DNA from: Streptomyces sp. NBC_01210
GTDB taxonomy: Bacteria; Actinomycetota; Actinomycetes; Streptomycetales; Streptomycetaceae
NCBI RefSeq assembly: GCF_036010325.1
Contig: NZ_CP108549.1
Coordinates: 62,001-126,000, forward strand
Reading direction: 5' to 3'
Length of the DNA stretch: 64,000 nt
The notes below the pieces were generated by a model. That model ran no database searches, was not told the DNA's origin, and saw nothing but the letters and a program-made list of their open reading frames with translations. Each line of letters opens with the position of its first letter. Position 1 is the first letter of the stretch. Below, in pieces: positions 17,750 to 26,075 of this stretch. Made by a program: the position numbers and the translations under genes.

Positions 17750-18060
17750 CACAGCCAGGCGTTCGAGTGCCGTATCCGGGACACGGCGCGGGCATCGCGG
17801 CGCGCGGCGGCACTGCCGATGCGGTTCTGTCGGGGCCGGGGCCGGCGCGACTGGGCGCCGTAGAATCGGCGTATCCCGGCCGCCTTGAGCCGCTTGCGCT
17901 GCTTGGCCAGCTCCGCCTTCTTCTCGCGGGCGGCCTTTGGCTTCCGGGGCCGCTTCCAAATCGGCGGCGGCCCGTACGCCTCGGCGCGCTCTTGGGCGGC
18001 TTCCCTCAGCCGGGCGGCGACGGCTTCGATCCTCGGGTCTGAAGATGGCGTGGTGGTCAT
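17749..18060 (-). CDS. small basic protein, 103 aa
   Basis: The frame starts at ATG 18060 with GGAGG 7 nt upstream, and its ATGA overlaps the stop of the preceding gene. The protein has an amphipathic N-terminus (IEAVAARLREAAQERAEAYG) and a lysine/arginine-rich centre (KRPRKPKAAREKKAELAKQR). That suggests nucleic-acid or protein binding. It is the middle member of three translationally coupled small genes. Function unknown. Confidence 0.5.
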   Translation of the reverse strand: MTTTPSSDPRIEAVAARLREAAQERAEAYGPPPIWKRPRKPKAAREKKAELAKQRKRLKAAGIRRFYGAQSRRPRPRQNRIGSAAARRDARAVSRIRHSNAWL

Positions 18061-18338
18061 GCGAGTCCTCCGGTGAGTGTGGTCCCGCCCTGCACGGGCT
18101 GGACAGGCTCTAGGTGCGCGACAGCATCGCCGTCGCGGTGGCGGGCTGTGGCGAGGGGCGGTCGGGCTGCGGCTCGTTCCCGGATGCCGGCCTGGAGTCT
18201 GGCGGCCATCTCGGCGGCTGCGGCCTCCAGCGTCCGGCGGTTCTGCTCCACCGCGGCGACGTCCGTCGTCGGCTCAAGGTTCCGGCCGACCCTCCACTCC
18301 GGGCGCAGGCTCGGTCTCGGAGTGGTGGGCGAAGTCAC
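18057..18338 (-). CDS. small protein, 93 aa, first of a coupled trio
   Basis: The frame from GTG 18338 has a helical, charged middle (VEQNRRTLEAAAAEMAARLQ, then IRERAAARPP). Its TGA overlaps the next ATG (ATGA at 18057-18060). That coupling, rather than homology, is the main support. The start is uncertain. It is divergent from the ligase remnant that begins at 18356. Confidence 0.4.
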   Translation of the reverse strand: MTSPTTPRPSLRPEWRVGRNLEPTTDVAAVEQNRRTLEAAAAEMAARLQAGIRERAAARPPLATARHRDGDAVAHLEPVQPVQGGTTLTGGLA

Positions 18339-18355
18339 CGGCTCCCCGGCCGACC

Positions 18356-18687
18356 CCCCGCACGCTGCTGCTCGGCAGGTACGACGACCAAGACCGCCTT
18401 CAGTACGTCGGCCGCACCACCACCCTCGCCCAGGCGGCAGGTGCTGCGGTCGCCGGCCTACTCGCTCCGGGACGGGATCATCCATGGACAGGCTGGTCGT
18501 TCTCCGCCGGGTGGGGCAGGCAGGAAAAACTTGTCGTCACGCTGGTGTGGAACCCGAGCTGGTGGTGGAAGTCGGCGTCGACGTCGCTCGCGACGCCTCC
18601 GGCCGGTGGCGACATCCCGCACGCTGGCATCGTGCCCGCCCCGACCTCTCCCCCGCCGATGTCCCCCGCCTGACAGCACCGCCGCAC
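18356..18687 (+). pseudogene. C-terminal remnant of an ATP-dependent DNA ligase-like protein
   Basis: About 110 codons match the end of actinobacterial LigC-type ligases: LLLGRYDDQDRLQYVGRTTT, HPWTGWSFSAGWG and, in a second frame, EPELVVEVGVDVARD with GRWRHPARWHRARPDLSP. Loss of one G at about 18547 (CTGGTGTGG for CTGGTGGTGG) separates the two frames. The catalytic nucleotidyltransferase half is absent. This is a truncated, non-functional remnant. Confidence 0.65.
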
Positions 18688-18870
18688 TGACGGCGGCACG
18701 GCGCGGCGGTCCCGGCCGGTCAGCGGATGTACAGGCTCTTGCCGGTGCCGATGTAGTTGCCCTGTGCCTTCACCGTCCCCACTGCGTCGCCCGTGCAGCC
18801 GGATCCGCTGTAGACGGTCGCGTCGATGTCGGTGAAGTCCGTCCGCGCTGCTGTCCGGAATACTCGGTCC

Positions 18871-19359
18871 ATGCCGCTCATCCGTGACATCGCCCAGGCC
18901 GACTACTCGGTGGTGGAGGAGCTGCTGTACTCGAACGATCTGGGAGGCGGCAGGTCCTATTACCCCGAGGGCTTGGACGTTATTGTGGCCGAGCTCCACG
19001 GATCCGTCGTCGGGGTCGCCGAGTTCCAGCTCCACTGCGACTTCGGACATGACGAAGGCCGGGAGGCGCATCCTGGCGAGCAGACGTTCGTCTCGACCAT
19101 GGCCGTCGCTGATACCGATCGTCGCAGCGGGGTCGGCCGGGCGCTTCTCACCGAGATCGCCCGCCGGGCCCAGGAAGCCGGCCACACATTCCTGGCCCTG
19201 GCCCCCCAGGACGGTGACGATGCGGCCAGCCGACAGGCGTTCTTCCAGGCGTGCGGCCTCACGCTCTACGGACCCGACAGACCGGGTGCGGCATGGGGCT
19301 GCCCGGTCTCAAAAATTCTCGATGTGGCCGCGACCAGCTCCCGACCTCTTCCCCCCTGA
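18871..19359 (+). CDS. GNAT-family N-acetyltransferase
   Basis: The 162-aa protein starts at ATG 18871 (PLIRDIAQADYSVVEELL). It has a GNAT fold signature: VVGVAEFQLH, then FVSTMAVADTDRRSGVGRAL with the acetyl-CoA loop R-x-x-G-V-G-R, and ARRAQEAGHTFLALAPQDG. It would transfer an acyl group from acetyl-CoA to an unknown amine. An upstream in-frame ATG at 18826 is less likely to be used. Confidence 0.7.
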   Translation: MPLIRDIAQADYSVVEELLYSNDLGGGRSYYPEGLDVIVAELHGSVVGVAEFQLHCDFGHDEGREAHPGEQTFVSTMAVADTDRRSGVGRALLTEIARRAQEAGHTFLALAPQDGDDAASRQAFFQACGLTLYGPDRPGAAWGCPVSKILDVAATSSRPLPP

Positions 19360-19501
19360 CGTCGCCGCCGCATTGACGGCGGCACGGGTGCGGCGGCCTC
19401 GCCGACGCGCAACCGGCTGAGCACACGCCCCGATCCCCTCGCCCGCCGCCCGGGACCTGTCCCACCCACCCACTTCTCTTTTCTTCCTGCTGTGGGGCGT
19501 G

Positions 19502-19552
19502 TGTCGACGGTCACGTAATTCCTCAGGTGTCGTGGTCACGTAATTCCCCAGG
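19502..19552 (+). repeat. left end of the IS21 element with two terminal boxes
   Basis: Two direct copies of GTCACGTAATTCC(C/T)CAGG lie here, the first starting 8 nt from the terminus. The opposite end has related boxes at the same offset. These are the expected transposase-binding repeats. Confidence 0.7.
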
Positions 19553-19607
19553 CGGTGGCGGTCGGGCACGGTGAGTCGGATGATCAGGTGGCTAGTAGTC
19601 TGCGGCC

Positions 19608-20198
19608 ATGCCTGATCCCGTCCCGTTCGCCGTTCCCACCCGCTTCGACGGAGCCCGCGATCGTGTCGCGGTCGTCGTTCCAGGCGTCGGCTACTCGCCT
19701 GCCAGGCCGCTGCTGCACTTCGCTCGTAGCGTCCTGCTCCAGCACGGCTGGACGGTGCAGGAGTTGTGGTGGCAGATCCCCGATGGGTTCTCGCAGTTCA
19801 CCGTGAACGACCGGGTCGAATGGGTGGAGCGGCAGGTCACCGAGGCTGTCGATGCCGAAGCGGGAGCCTGTCGGCTGCTGATCGGCAAGTCCCTGGGCTC
19901 CCTCGCCTGCGGCATCGCAGCTGACAGGAACATCCCGGCAGCCTGGCTCACCCCGGTTCTGACCAGCGACCACGTCACCGCGGCTCTTCAGCGAGCGACG
20001 GAGCCGACCCTTCTCATCGGCGGAAGCGCCGACAAGCTGTGGGATTCACGAATCGCCGCGTCCCTGCGGCACGAGGTCCTGGAAGTGCCCTCGGCGGACC
20101 ATGGTCTGGAACTCGCAGACGATGCCGCAGGATCCGTTGACGTTCTGCGGCAAGTCGTCTCTCGGCTGGACCACTTCATCGGCTCGCTCGGCCGCTGA
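19608..20198 (+). CDS. alpha/beta-hydrolase, passenger of the IS21 element
   Basis: The 196-aa protein has an alpha/beta-hydrolase layout. VAVVVPGVGYSPARPLL provides the oxyanion-hole strand-loop near residue 20. The nucleophile elbow GKSLGS near residue 89 gives the catalytic serine. An aspartate in GGSADKLWD and the histidine in SADHGLE near residue 167 complete a possible triad. Short, lid-free hydrolases of this kind act on small esters or thioesters; the substrate is unknown. It lies between the left IS end and istB and is convergent with the transposition genes. No strong ribosome site precedes ATG 19608. Confidence 0.72.
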   Translation: MPDPVPFAVPTRFDGARDRVAVVVPGVGYSPARPLLHFARSVLLQHGWTVQELWWQIPDGFSQFTVNDRVEWVERQVTEAVDAEAGACRLLIGKSLGSLACGIAADRNIPAAWLTPVLTSDHVTAALQRATEPTLLIGGSADKLWDSRIAASLRHEVLEVPSADHGLELADDAAGSVDVLRQVVSRLDHFIGSLGR

Positions 20199-20225
20199 GA
20201 GCACTGAACAAGAACGTCCCGATCT

Positions 20226-20999
20226 CTAGCCGCCGGCAGATGAGTCGGGCTTGCCGGTCGGCCCCTTGGGCCGCTTGTTGGGGCGGTAGCTGGGGCTGTT
20301 CATAATGATCTGGTGGCTGGCGTTGATCAGCCGGTCCAGGAGTGACTCGGCGACGACCGGGTTGGGGAAGAGTGGATACCAGTCGCTGGGCGCCCGGTTG
20401 CTGGTGATGATCAGAGACCGTCCCTGCCGCTCGGAGACGAGTTCGTAGAGGTCGTCGGCCTGGGACGCGGACAGTTGACGCATGGCGAAGTCGTCAAGGA
20501 TGAGCACGTCGGGCCGGATGAGGTCACGCATGCGCTTGTCCCAGGTGCGGTCCGCGTGGCCGCCGGCGAGCTCGCCCAGGATGCGGCTGGTCTTGGCGAA
20601 GCGGACGTTGGCGCCCTGCCGGACGGCTTGGTGGGCGAGAGCCTGGGCGACGTGTGTCTTCCCGACGCCGACTGGTCCGAACGGAATTACGGACTCGCCG
20701 GAGTGGAGCCAGCGCAGGGCCGCGAGGTCGCGGATCTGGGCGGCGGGAAGTTTCGGGGAAGCCTGGAAGTCGAAGCCTTCCAAGGTGGCCTGCTGTTCGA
20801 ACCTGGCCCGGCGCAGGCGCCGTTCGAGGGCCACGGTTTCACGGCGGGTAATCTCGTCCTGGCAGAGGACCTGGAGGAAGTCCAGGTGCCCGAGTTCTCC
20901 GCCTTGGGCCTGAGTAAGACGGGCGTCGAGGGTCTCGAGCATCCCCGAGAGTCGCAGGGTCTTGAGCGACTCGCGCAGGGCGGTGGTCATCACGCTCAT
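20226..20999 (-). CDS. istB: IS21-family helper ATPase IstB
   Basis: The 257-aa AAA+ protein has Walker A GPVGVGKTH near residue 109, Walker B VLILDDFAMR near residue 170, the arginine-rich N-terminal domain (ITRRETVALERRLRRARF) and a sensor region LIITSNR. IstB binds target DNA and stimulates the IstA transposase. Its ATG at 20999 overlaps the istA stop by 4 nt, the usual translational coupling of this family. It appears intact. Confidence 0.92.
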   Translation of the reverse strand: MSVMTTALRESLKTLRLSGMLETLDARLTQAQGGELGHLDFLQVLCQDEITRRETVALERRLRRARFEQQATLEGFDFQASPKLPAAQIRDLAALRWLHSGESVIPFGPVGVGKTHVAQALAHQAVRQGANVRFAKTSRILGELAGGHADRTWDKRMRDLIRPDVLILDDFAMRQLSASQADDLYELVSERQGRSLIITSNRAPSDWYPLFPNPVVAESLLDRLINASHQIIMNSPSYRPNKRPKGPTGKPDSSAGG

Positions 21000-22612
21000 C
21001 GCGTGGCCTCCTCGGCGTCGCCGTGGCCCTGGTCGTCGTGGAGTTCGACTGGCCTTTGGGCGGGAATGTCGGCGGCGAACAGTCCCTCGGGGCCGTGCAG
21101 GAAGGCCGCGGCCCCCGCGTCGCCGGTGTCCGGCTCGGGATCGGTCTCGGTGCCGGCGACCAGGATGCCCTTGACCGTGCGATAGGACGGATCACCAACC
21201 GTGATCGCCTTCCTGCAGGCGGCCTCCAGTCGCGTGTCGCCGTACTTCTTCCGCAGCCCGATGACCCCTTGGGCAGCGCGGAGCCGGTAGAGTGCGTTGA
21301 CCTCCAGAAGTTGGTCGATCACCTCCCGGCAGCAGTCGCCGACCTGCGAGGCTTGGCCACGGCACCAGATCGGCGTCCGCATCTGGAAAGCGATCTTCTC
21401 GGGCGGATAGTCGCCTCTGTCGGTGCGCTTGCCCTGTTCCAGGGCCGCGTGCGTCTTGACGAGCTCACCCTCGTGGAAGATCTGCACCATCGTGGCGGTG
21501 GAACGGACGTCGACGCGTCGCCCGACCAGTTTCCAGGGCACCGAATAAAGGGTGCGGCCGACCTTGACGTGGATGTCCGGGCCGACGGCGGCCTTCGACC
21601 ACTTGGCCAGCACGAATGACTCCCGCGGCAGCGGCAGGAGGGTCTCGGCCTCCACCGCCTCGAACACCGCCAGCGGCTTGGCCCCGCCCAGCGGCCGGCA
21701 CTGCCGCTGACCAGCGACGTTCCTGCCCCAAAGAAGGGCCTCGGCCTGCATGTGCTCCAACGAGGTGAACGTCCGCCCGCTCCAGAGCGAGTCCCGAACA
21801 TAGGGCATGGGCCGCTCCACTCTGGGCTTGTCCTTCGGATGAAGAGCCCGTGCCGGATCCACCAACGTGCCGTAATGCGAGGCGAGTTCGGCATACGACT
21901 TGTTGATCTGCGGGTCGTAGAGGTCGGGCTTGTCCACCCCGGTCTTGAGGTTGTCCGGCACCAAACGTCGCGGGACGCCGCCGAAATAGCGGAAGGCTTC
22001 CACGTGCGCGACGGTCCACGAGTGCTGATCCATGTGCACCACGGGGCGTACGAACATGTGCCGCGAGGCGGGCAGCACCATCACAAACGCCCAAATCCGG
22101 TGCCGCTTACCGGTAGTTGGGTTGAACCACTGTCCCAGGAAGCCATAGTCGATCTGGGCCTCCGAGCCCGGCTCGACGTCATCCCGCAGCACCGTGACCT
22201 TGGAGCGGGCCGCCTCGTCGGGCAGGTTCTCCGACACCCAGCGGCGGAACGTCGACAGCGACACCTTCAACTTGCCTTCGTCCCGCAGCCGTTGATGGAT
22301 CGTAGTGACCGTCGTGGTCCTCAGCAGCTCCTTGACGAAATCGCGGTGCGGTTCGATCTCTCCCCACCGCACCTGGTTCAGCTTCCGGCTGGCGAGCTCC
22401 GGGAACCAGCTCTTGAGTAGTTTGGCCCAGTCCGTCTCGCTCATTGGCGGCCCGCCCGGGCTGATCCCGGCCGCCTCCGCCGGCGCCAGGTACTTCCTGA
22501 TCGTCTTGCGGTCCACCCCCAGCGAGGCGGACACCTGACTCTTGGACCGGCCCGCGTACCAGTGCACGTAGATCTCGACGATGTCGACCACGGTGAATGT
22601 TCTCCTTGCCAT
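20996..22612 (-). CDS. istA: IS21-family transposase IstA
   Basis: The 538-aa protein from ATG 22612 has an N-terminal helix-turn-helix (IVEIYVHWYAGRSKSQVSAS), a DDE integrase core (VEPGSEAQIDYGFLG; HMFVRPVVHMDQHSW; LVPDNLKTGV; and RVERPMPYVRDSLW with the catalytic glutamate), and a C-terminal Mu-like beta domain (VGRTLYSVPWKLVGRRVDV). It recognises the terminal boxes and performs transposition. A longer frame to 22738 covers IS end sequence and is not the start. AAGGAGA lies just upstream of 22612. Confidence 0.92.
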   Translation of the reverse strand: MARRTFTVVDIVEIYVHWYAGRSKSQVSASLGVDRKTIRKYLAPAEAAGISPGGPPMSETDWAKLLKSWFPELASRKLNQVRWGEIEPHRDFVKELLRTTTVTTIHQRLRDEGKLKVSLSTFRRWVSENLPDEAARSKVTVLRDDVEPGSEAQIDYGFLGQWFNPTTGKRHRIWAFVMVLPASRHMFVRPVVHMDQHSWTVAHVEAFRYFGGVPRRLVPDNLKTGVDKPDLYDPQINKSYAELASHYGTLVDPARALHPKDKPRVERPMPYVRDSLWSGRTFTSLEHMQAEALLWGRNVAGQRQCRPLGGAKPLAVFEAVEAETLLPLPRESFVLAKWSKAAVGPDIHVKVGRTLYSVPWKLVGRRVDVRSTATMVQIFHEGELVKTHAALEQGKRTDRGDYPPEKIAFQMRTPIWCRGQASQVGDCCREVIDQLLEVNALYRLRAAQGVIGLRKKYGDTRLEAACRKAITVGDPSYRTVKGILVAGTETDPEPDTGDAGAAAFLHGPEGLFAADIPAQRPVELHDDQGHGDAEEATR

Positions 22613-22805
22613 CCGGTGTGCCCGTTGACCTCTCGGCTCGCAGGTCAAGGGACCGCGACGACTCCGAGAGGACAGGACCCTCAACCCGGGCACCGGCATG
22701 CCCATGGGGAACCCGACCGATTCGCAAGGAAGATCCAACAGCAGTTCAAACCACCCGAAACAGGGAACATCGGACCAGTTCGAGCATGGTCAGCAGCACC
22801 ACCTA

Positions 22806-22899
22806 CGGTCAGCGCCCCGGTGGGGAACCGTGACCGCGAAGGTGGGGAATTACCTGACGCTGATCATGCAGATCGCGGGGAAAATTCTGACTGCTCACA
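22806..22899 (-). repeat. right end of the IS21 element with three terminal boxes
   Basis: Read inward on the minus strand, three boxes occur: GTCAGAATTTTCCCC at offset 8, GTCAGGTAATTCCCC, and GTCACGGTTCCCC. They match the two boxes of the left end. Confidence 0.65.
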
Positions 22900-23175
22900 G
22901 CGTGGACTCGGGGGCGTAGAGGGGATGTCGGCCTCCCGACCACGGTCGGACCAGCGTGGTGACCTGCGGGTTCGCGGGCATGCGCGGCAGTGGGTGCAGA
23001 CGATTGTCGGCCGGGTTGTCGGAGGGGATTTGGGCCTGGCCCACGGAGGCGTTGTCGCTTCGTGACCGTGGTCGGGCCTTCGCGGTCGAGGCTCTGGTCG
23101 GGGCCGGCTGCTGCTCTGACCGGTACACGCGGCGCCGGGCAGGCCGGCGCCGTGCCGGACCGGAGGCGAGCGACC

Positions 23176-24075
23176 GTGATGATCGGCGTGGACGCGGGCA
23201 GCGGAGACCGGATGGCGGTGGCCGTGCTGACGCAGTACCGGATGGCGACCACCGAGCAGATGCACCGGGTGATCGCCCCCTCGGTGCGCATCGAGCAGAC
23301 CAGGCGCAGGCTGGCCAGACTGCGCGCAGAGGGGCTGGTCGACCGCATCACCCTGCCGCAGGCCGGACGGATGCGGGTGTGGTTCCCCACCGCGTACGGC
23401 GTGCAACTCGTATCCGAGTGGCCCGAGATGCGCGGGCACCGGCCCTCCAGGACCGTGTCCGACCCGACCGCCGTGCGGCTGAAGGCCGGCCACACGCTGA
23501 CCGTGGCCGAGACCACGCTCGCCTTCCTCGAGGACGCCCGCCGCCACGGCGACGTTTTCCGGCCGCTGGACTGGATTCCCGAGGTCCACCACCCCATCGG
23601 GAGTGGCGAGGCCGTCATCCCCGACGCGCTCCTGTACTACCGGCGCGGCCCCGTCGACGGCGACAACGGGGCGATGCTGCGGGCCTTCGTGGAAGTCGAC
23701 CGCGCCACCATGGGCCCCGAACGCCTCGCCGCCAAGCTGCCCGCGTACGAGCGCCTCCACCGCTACGTGCCCGCGGTCCCGGGGCGCCGACCGACCGTCC
23801 AGGAGACGGCGGTTGAGGAGTGGCGGCGGCGCTACCCGCTCTTCCCTCGCGTCCTGTTCGTCCTGGACGGCACCGGGTCCGTCGGCGTCGAGAACAGGAT
23901 CAGCGCGCTACGCGCGGGGGCAGGGCAGCTGGCGCCGTCGCGCTTCCTGCACGACGTCCCCATCCTCGCGGCGTCGCTGGCCGGCCTGCTCCACCACAGC
24001 CCCTCCGCACCTGTATGGCGTCCGGTCCACGACCCCGACCGGCGAGTCCACTGGACCGGGCCCGCGTACCGGTAG
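23176..24075 (+). CDS. replication-relaxation family protein
   Basis: The ~299-aa protein fits the replication-relaxation family of plasmid- and ICE-borne winged-helix proteins. A helix-turn-helix occupies residues 15-65 (LTQYRMATTEQMHRVI; RRRLARLRAEGLVDRI). Then comes the family core: HTLTVAETTLAFLEDARR, IPDALLYYRR, FVEVDRATMGPERLAAKL, and PRVLFVLDG. Members are thought to act in replication or mobilisation of Gram-positive plasmids. GGAGG 9 nt upstream supports GTG 23176; ATG 23179 is equally possible. No relaxase or coupling protein is nearby, so it may be a relic of a lost plasmid or ICE. Confidence 0.75.
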   Translation: MMIGVDAGSGDRMAVAVLTQYRMATTEQMHRVIAPSVRIEQTRRRLARLRAEGLVDRITLPQAGRMRVWFPTAYGVQLVSEWPEMRGHRPSRTVSDPTAVRLKAGHTLTVAETTLAFLEDARRHGDVFRPLDWIPEVHHPIGSGEAVIPDALLYYRRGPVDGDNGAMLRAFVEVDRATMGPERLAAKLPAYERLHRYVPAVPGRRPTVQETAVEEWRRRYPLFPRVLFVLDGTGSVGVENRISALRAGAGQLAPSRFLHDVPILAASLAGLLHHSPSAPVWRPVHDPDRRVHWTGPAYR

Positions 24076-24224
24076 ACGTAACGCGCTGACCAGCCGTGGT
24101 TGGGGGTGAGCACGGCGCGGCCAGACCCGTGGTCGGGCTCGTGGTCGGGCCGTGGCCGGGCCTCATGCCTTCGAGGCCCGGGGCCTCGCGCCGCCGGTAC
24201 TGCGCCGTGCAGCATCCCCGGCCG

Positions 24225-24410
24225 CTACCGGCGGCGCGGGGCGGTGGCCCGGATCTCCGCCAGGACAGCGCCGGTGGCGGGGTCATGGTGCACCGGCAGA
24301 TACAGGCCCCAGTCGGAGTCGTCGGTGGTGAACCAGTCTCCGTCCCACAGGCCCGGGGTCGTCGACAGCTCACGTCCGCCGAGCGGGCCGCCCACGAGTC
24401 GCACGATCAC
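24225..24410 (-). CDS. small conserved protein, 61 aa (paralogue B)
   Basis: It starts at GTG 24410, 7 nt after AAGGAGG, and has exactly the length of its paralogue at 13120-13305. Conserved residues include IVRLVGGPLGGREL and DWGLYLPVHHDPATGAVLAE. The DNA just upstream is also shared between the two loci. Function unknown. Confidence 0.62.
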   Translation of the reverse strand: MIVRLVGGPLGGRELSTTPGLWDGDWFTTDDSDWGLYLPVHHDPATGAVLAEIRATAPRRR

Positions 24411-24480
24411 AGCGGTACCTCCTTCGGCGGGGCTCTCCCGCCTCACCCCTTAGCGGGGCTCAGAGCCAGAAGGACAGCAT
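24411..24480 (-). promoter_or_regulatory. conserved leader of the 61-aa gene family
   Basis: This stretch matches 13306-13375 upstream of paralogue A. Shared elements are AGCGGTACC next to the start codon, CTCACCCCTTxGxGGGGCTC with a 4-bp hairpin, and GAAGGACAGCA. Conservation outside the coding frame suggests a shared promoter or leader, or a recent duplication of the whole unit. Confidence 0.45.
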
Positions 24481-24532
24481 CGGGATCATCAGCGGGCCGT
24501 GGGAGGTTTCCCGCGACCCGCTGCATCGTTGG

Positions 24533-25543
24533 TCAGCCGACGTCCGAGGCATCACGCTGAAGGTCATGCAGGCTGATGATCTCGCCGCAGATGATGTACG
24601 TGTTCAGGGCGCACAGGTTGGCTGTTTCGAAGGCTATGGCCGCGTGCACGGCTTTGTTGGTCATCGTGTCTACGGCGACGAACCGGTCGTACAGGCCAGA
24701 GATCATGACGTCGGTCAGCTTGTTGCTCGACTTGCTCTCGATAGCCCGCTTGGTGAACTCGAACAGCCGGTTGCGGTGGTGGGCGTCGTCCAGGGGGTGG
24801 CCCGTGGCAGACGGCTCGTCTTGCGGCGGTAGTACGTGGTCGACGACGGCCTTGAGGATGCGGCGGCACGTCGTGATGGCCTGCGACAGCTCCTCCGCGG
24901 CATCCCGGTCGGGGGAGGTTTCGGCTGCTTCCTGGAGTCGCCGGTAGACCGCGTTGAACTGCTGGAGGAGCTCGGGCACACCGTCGGTCAGGAGCTTGTC
25001 CACCTTGACGCGGTAGCCGCCGAAGATGGACTCGTTGATGCTGGTGTAGCCCAAGCGTCGCTCCCAGGAGCAGAGCAGGGCGAACGTCAGGTGACGGGTC
25101 CGGGCGACTATGCGTCGAGACCGTTCCCTGGATGCCAGGTCGTGCTTGTAGTCGATGCGTTCACCGCTCTCTTTGAGCTCACGGAGTTCCTGGTCCCAGA
25201 ACTCGAGCTCCGTCAACGAGTGAGCCTCCACCGTTTCTTGGCCGGTGTCGTCGTCCTTGATGAACTTACGGTCGTTCATGTACTGGGTGAGGGCCTGCTC
25301 GGCGGGCCCCGTGGCAGATCCCCAGGTAGAAGGGTCCGCCATCAGCATGCGGGAGGCCTCGCCGTTGCTCTGCCGGTCACCTCCTGTCGGCCGTAGCTCA
25401 AGAGAGAGACGGATCGCGTGCTTGGTGTCGCCGACCAGGTTGGCGATTCGCACGGCACGCCGGACCGAGACGTCCAGGGGCTTGTCGTCGAAGTCGTCCA
25501 GCGCCTGCCGTACGAGTTGGAGGATGTAATCGCTTGATGCCAC
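24533..25543 (-). CDS. AbiTii-like protein (predicted abortive infection)
   Basis: The 336-aa protein begins DYILQLVRQALDDFDDKPLD, then VSVRRAVRIANLVGDTKHAI and a leucine-rich stretch. This resembles the AbiTii N-terminal domain found in predicted phage-abortive proteins. The rest is helical and ends with NKAVHAAIAFETANLCALNT; a histidine in this region could belong to a degenerate HEPN-like site. The GTG at 25543 lacks a clear ribosome site. It is isolated, in the same orientation as the 61-aa gene downstream. Family assignment is tentative. Confidence 0.5.
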   Translation of the reverse strand: MASSDYILQLVRQALDDFDDKPLDVSVRRAVRIANLVGDTKHAIRLSLELRPTGGDRQSNGEASRMLMADPSTWGSATGPAEQALTQYMNDRKFIKDDDTGQETVEAHSLTELEFWDQELRELKESGERIDYKHDLASRERSRRIVARTRHLTFALLCSWERRLGYTSINESIFGGYRVKVDKLLTDGVPELLQQFNAVYRRLQEAAETSPDRDAAEELSQAITTCRRILKAVVDHVLPPQDEPSATGHPLDDAHHRNRLFEFTKRAIESKSSNKLTDVMISGLYDRFVAVDTMTNKAVHAAIAFETANLCALNTYIICGEIISLHDLQRDASDVG

Positions 25544-25691
25544 GACAGAACCTTAGAAAGTGTGCGGTCAGCCTTGCAGCGCATTATTCGTGGCAGTCCA
25601 GCCGTGAACGTCCAGGTCCGCCGCCAACCCTTACGGATGAGGGTGCCGAACGCGAAGAACTACGCCCAGTGATCAGCGCGTTGTGCTGTTC

Positions 25692-26075
25692 ATGAGACCG
25701 ATGAACGAAGCGCACGTAGCAGAGCCAGGTCTGGTCGTCGTGGGGGTCGCGGCCGCCGACGACCGGACGGCGTTCGCCTTCCAGGAGGCGCTCGCCTCGC
25801 GGTGGGCGACCGCGACGACAGACCGTACGACCCGGGATGCCGGCGAACCTGGCGTGCGGCTGCGTTGCTTCCTGCACCTGCGCCAGGAACTCGGCTCGGA
25901 GCCGTGCCCACCGAGTACCTGGAGCCGCCCTCGCCCGTCCGGAAGGCGCTGGGGCCTTCCCGGCCGTCCGGCTGGGTGCTGGCAAAGGCCGCTGGCCGCA
26001 GGCCCAGCCGGGGCGGTGTCGTGCACGCCGTCGACTGCGAAGAGGCGCCCGCGGGAGCGCCGGTGCTGCCGCTGA
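25692..26075 (+). pseudogene. DUF6207-like gene, 3' end replaced
   Basis: The first ~68 codons match the small Streptomyces DUF6207 family: NEAHVAEPGLVVVGVAAADD, FAFQEALASRWATATTDRTT and GEPGVRLRCFLHLRQEL. This covers nearly the whole normal protein. The frame then runs on without the family's own stop, out of register with the DUF6233-like gene. The junction at about 25900 suggests a deletion that joined two genes. Function unknown. Confidence 0.5.

Larger units (their letters stand above)
19502..22899. mobile_element. complete IS21-family element (3398 bp) with a passenger hydrolase gene
   Basis: Both ends begin TGT when read inward (TGTCGACGGTCACG at 19502; TGTGAGCAGTCAGA on the other strand at 22899). 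They are flanked by identical 5-bp duplications, GCGTG, at 19497-19501 and 22900-22904. Each end carries repeated GTCA-x-GTAATTCCCC-like boxes, as IS21 elements do for transposase binding. Inside are istA and istB on the minus strand and, facing them, a complete alpha/beta-hydrolase gene. IS21 elements are usually 2-2.5 kb, so the extra 0.7 kb is the passenger. Confidence 0.8.
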
